Source: Pantoea eucalypti | Lineage (GTDB): Bacteria; Pseudomonadota; Gammaproteobacteria; Enterobacterales; Enterobacteriaceae | Length of the DNA stretch: 64,000 nucleotides | NCBI RefSeq assembly: GCF_009646115.1 | Contig: NZ_CP045721.1 | Span: 434,001 to 498,000, forward strand | Reading direction: 5' to 3' | Shown here: positions 61,483-64,000 of the stretch, piece after piece | Layout of the letters: each line of letters starts with the position of its first letter | How positions within the stretch are numbered: the stretch's first letter is position 1 | The notes under the pieces: model-generated | What the model saw: only the letters and a program-made list of their open reading frames with translations | Database searches by the model: none | Told to the model about the DNA's origin: nothing | Position numbers and translations under genes: made by a program

Positions 61483-63705
61483 TCAGAAGGTGTAGCTGGC
61501 GGTCACTGAAAAATTACGCGGTTCGCCGTAGACCACAGAGCTGGCCACGTTGGTGTCATACTCTTTGTCGAACAGATTATTGAGATTGCCCTGCAGTGAC
61601 AGGTTTTTGTTCACCTGATAGCGGGCGAATAGATCAACCAGTGCATAGCTGCCCTGCCGCGCGCGCCAGGTGCCATTACCTTCCGGGCCGCCGACATCGT
61701 TCCAGACGTGCGTCTGCCAGTTCACGCCGCCACCCAGCGTCAGCTGCTGCAGTGTCGGCAGACGATAGCTACTGAACAGGTTAAAACTGGTCTGCGGCAG
61801 TTGCGGGTTAAACGTGCTGCCATCGCGGTTTTCCGCGATGTAACGCGACCCGCCAAAAGTCATCTGCCAGTTGTCGGTTAATGCACCGTTGACTTCGAAC
61901 TCCACACCACGACTCACAACACCTTTGCGGCCAACGTAGGCAACATCTCCTGAGCCCTGAATGGTCTGCGTCGTCGCTTCACCTGCGTTATCCAGCTCCG
62001 TACGGAAAACTGAAACGGAGGTGGTCAGGCGACTGTCCAGCCAGTCAGATTTCACGCCTGCCTCGTAGTTTTTACCGATAACCGGCGACAGGTAAGCACC
62101 GCTGGCATCGCGGTAATCCTGGGGCTGGAACACCGAGGTATAGCTGGCGTAAGCCGACCAGTTTTCGGCGAAGTCATAAATCAGCCCGCCATACGGCGTA
62201 ATGTTGTTTTCTTCCGCTTCGCCACTTAAGGTTTCGCGATTCCAGTTGGTGTAACGGGCGCCGAGAATCAGGTGCAGCGGATCAGCAAGTGACAGGCGGG
62301 TTGCCATGTAAGTTGATTTCTGGCGAACCAGTTGGGTATCGCTGGCAGGCAGACGCGGTGTCCAGTTGGATTCCGGATACTGGCCGTTGAAGTCGTTATA
62401 GTTACCCAACGACGCCGACGAGATATTCTCAAAGGTGCTGAAGTACTTATTATCCTGGCGGGTGTAGTTGACGCCCACCATCAGCTCATGCTGGCGCCCC
62501 AGCAGTTCATACGGGCCGCTGGCAAAAGCATCCACTGCATCCACTTTCCGTTTGCCGGTGTTATAACCGGTTCCGCCCACCACCGGATAGTCAGCATAGG
62601 AAGAGACACCCGCGCCGGTATTGCGATCGAAATAGCCATCAAGAAAGATCTGCTTACTGTCCAGACGCATCTCGTTGTGCGCCCCGTTCAGGGTGATGTT
62701 CCAGCCGTTATCGAAATCCTGCTTCAGGTTTACAAAGAGTTTGCTATTCTCTTTGTCGTTATAGGCCCAGTCAGGCGCGGTGTTGTAGCCGCGACGGGTA
62801 TGAATCTGTGTGCCGTCCGTGTACCAGCGTGGTGCGCCGCCCCACATGGTGGAGTCGGTATTGACCTGACTGAACTCATAACCGACAGAGAGCGTGGCAG
62901 AATCCGTCAGATCGGCGTCAACTACGCCATAGATGAACTGTTTTTTAGCGCCGTAGCGTTCGATGAAGCTGTTGTTATCCTGCCAGCCTGCAACCAGTCG
63001 GCCACGCACATTACCTGACTCACTGAGCGGCGCCGAAAGATCGGCAACATAACGCTGTTTGTTCCAGCTGCCGTAGCTGGCAGAGACGGTGCCGCCGAAT
63101 TCTTTGCTGTCCGCATGTTTGCGTACCATATTGATGGCTGCTGAAGGATTGCCTGGCCCGGTCATCAGCCCCGTTGCGCCGCGAACCACTTCAACGCGCT
63201 CATACAGGGCCATATCGGTCTGTGCATCGCCCAGGTTCCAGCGTTCGGCAAAAGCAGTGGGAATGCCATCGACCATATAGTTGTCGATCATAAAGCCGCG
63301 CGCATAGTAGTTAGTGCGGTCCATATCCCCACTGATGCCGCGGATTCCAGTGGTATTTGCCAGCACATCATTCAGCGACTGAAGTTGCTGATCTGCCATT
63401 CGCTGCTTGCTGACAATGCTGACTGACTGCGGCACATCACGCGCAGTGCCCAGCATTTTTGTGCCTGCACGGGTAACCGGGACGCTGTAATCGGTTTCGG
63501 GCGAAGAGACCGCAGCAGCATTAGCAGAAGCGGTAACGGTCAGAGTCTGGTCAGTGCTGGCAGCGTGTGCCTGAGTCTCTGCGGCATGCGCAATGTTATG
63601 TGCCAGTGATGAGGCGACAATCACGGCCAGCAACGAGAAGCGAAATGGACGTTGCAGAGCAATCACGTTCTTAATCCGGGGATGCTGAAGATCGAAGGCG
63701 TTCAT
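61483..63705 (-). CDS. fhuE: TonB-dependent ferri-hydroxamate receptor
   Basis: 740 residues, outer-membrane receptor with a signal peptide (about 42 residues), plug domain and 22-strand barrel ending in Phe. The plug and barrel match E. coli FhuE closely (AGTKM-TARDVPQSVSIVSKQRM-DQQLQSL, NYYARGFMIDNYMVDGIPT-ERWNLGDA, VRGATGLMTGPGNPSAAINMVRKHA). FhuE takes up coprogen, rhodotorulic acid and ferrioxamine B. A TonB box is likely near residue 55 (QTLTVTA). It probably imports the desferrioxamine made by dfoJAC. GAGGAAT precedes the ATG. Confidence 0.9.
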   Translation of the reverse strand: MNAFDLQHPRIKNVIALQRPFRFSLLAVIVASSLAHNIAHAAETQAHAASTDQTLTVTASANAAAVSSPETDYSVPVTRAGTKMLGTARDVPQSVSIVSKQRMADQQLQSLNDVLANTTGIRGISGDMDRTNYYARGFMIDNYMVDGIPTAFAERWNLGDAQTDMALYERVEVVRGATGLMTGPGNPSAAINMVRKHADSKEFGGTVSASYGSWNKQRYVADLSAPLSESGNVRGRLVAGWQDNNSFIERYGAKKQFIYGVVDADLTDSATLSVGYEFSQVNTDSTMWGGAPRWYTDGTQIHTRRGYNTAPDWAYNDKENSKLFVNLKQDFDNGWNITLNGAHNEMRLDSKQIFLDGYFDRNTGAGVSSYADYPVVGGTGYNTGKRKVDAVDAFASGPYELLGRQHELMVGVNYTRQDNKYFSTFENISSASLGNYNDFNGQYPESNWTPRLPASDTQLVRQKSTYMATRLSLADPLHLILGARYTNWNRETLSGEAEENNITPYGGLIYDFAENWSAYASYTSVFQPQDYRDASGAYLSPVIGKNYEAGVKSDWLDSRLTTSVSVFRTELDNAGEATTQTIQGSGDVAYVGRKGVVSRGVEFEVNGALTDNWQMTFGGSRYIAENRDGSTFNPQLPQTSFNLFSSYRLPTLQQLTLGGGVNWQTHVWNDVGGPEGNGTWRARQGSYALVDLFARYQVNKNLSLQGNLNNLFDKEYDTNVASSVVYGEPRNFSVTASYTF

Positions 63706-63862
63706 TAATTCCTCAATTATCTTTATGTTTTTATGCTGCCATTATCACGGCCCTGCATCCTGCGGGCATCGCCTGACTGCTTATGCTCAGAGAAATCAAA
63801 AACCCTCTCGTAAGCGTTTACGCGCAAGTGTGAAAAAACTTTAAAGCAAATGAGAAATATAC

Positions 63863-63881
63863 GCATTGCGATTATCAATGC
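63863..63881. promoter_or_regulatory. Fur-like palindrome upstream of fhuE
   Basis: GCATTG (63863-63868) and CAATGC (63876-63881) enclose a centre containing one perfect Fur half-site TGATAAT (minus strand). The second half-site is poor (about 11 of 19 overall). The rest of 63706-64000 shows no gene. Confidence 0.45.
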
Positions 63882-64000
63882 AAGATTTGGTTAACAAACA
63901 ATGCTGATTCTTTCAGAAAAGTATTTATCGGGTTCGGACTGCTGGAGAGGATCGCCAGCAAGGAAGGGATTTTCACATCAGTGTAAAAGCGAATTTAACC

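Noticed and set aside
61483..63705. Naming the receptor FoxA
   Set aside because: Plug and barrel motifs match E. coli FhuE closely from memory; FoxA is less similar, although the natural ligand may well be ferrioxamine.
1..64000. CRISPR arrays, insertion sequences, integrases, complete prophage
   Set aside because: No regularly spaced repeats, transposase or integrase frames seen; the antirepressor gene is the only phage-type gene.

Overview
The window looks like chromosomal DNA from the order Enterobacterales. It is most likely a Pantoea or Erwinia relative. This is an inference from a desferrioxamine cluster of dfoJACS type, a close FhuE match, YebG with a LexA box, a YqjC-family protein, and enteric-type sigma-28, sigma-54/NtrC, CRP and Fur sites. 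There are no rRNA genes, complete tRNA genes, insertion sequences or CRISPR arrays. Most of the window is a mosaic of small metabolic and transport islands typical of a plant- or soil-associated generalist.

Layout. 1-3.2 kb: end of a VOC protein, then a minus-strand operon of periplasmic peroxiredoxin, DsbD-like thiol reductase, ECF sigma factor and NrsF-type membrane anti-sigma. 3.5-7.1 kb: DUF4432 protein, secreted alpha/beta hydrolase and a membrane-embedded AraC regulator. 7.6-11.3 kb: basic amino-acid binding protein, DUF2817 peptidase-like protein, BesD-family 2OG oxygenase and a LysR regulator. 11.4-19.5 kb: a guanidine operon (ABC importer, two carboxyguanidine deiminase subunits, guanidine/urea carboxylase) behind a sigma-54 promoter, two NtrC-like sites and a guanidine-I riboswitch with terminator. 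19.6-27.2 kb: FecB-like and ModA-like binding proteins, cupin, NlpA lipoprotein, KilAC antirepressor, type II lumazine synthase, NTF2-like protein, a lipoprotein, a MerR regulator and a DUF1090 protein. 27.3-35.5 kb: glutamate dehydrogenase with an NtrC site and a leader ORF, then a ROK-controlled sugar ABC transporter with a PfkB kinase. 35.5-39.8 kb: a structured 177-bp repeat-like element, a sigma-28-dependent chemoreceptor, a 34-residue membrane protein, a Fic protein and yebG.

39.9-41.3 kb: a two-gene operon of a HAM1-like protein that has lost its catalytic aspartate, translationally coupled to a SIR2-family NADase. This is the strongest candidate for an immune system in the window. 41.5-49.1 kb: an eight-gene operon resembling the Bacillus ytm/yxe S-alkylcysteine salvage clusters. 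49.5-52.9 kb: a GntR/UTRA regulator divergent from an ascorbate-type PTS. 53.1-63.7 kb: CRP and Fur sites, dfoJ-dfoA-dfoC-dfoS for hydroxamate siderophore synthesis and export, an M20 amidohydrolase, and the FhuE-type receptor for ferri-hydroxamates.

Several islands are about nitrogen and sulfur scavenging (guanidine, glutamate, S-alkylcysteines, basic amino acids), and two carry NtrC-type sites. The siderophore genes and the receptor form one iron-acquisition unit. Names rest on motifs and family recall; no database search was run.
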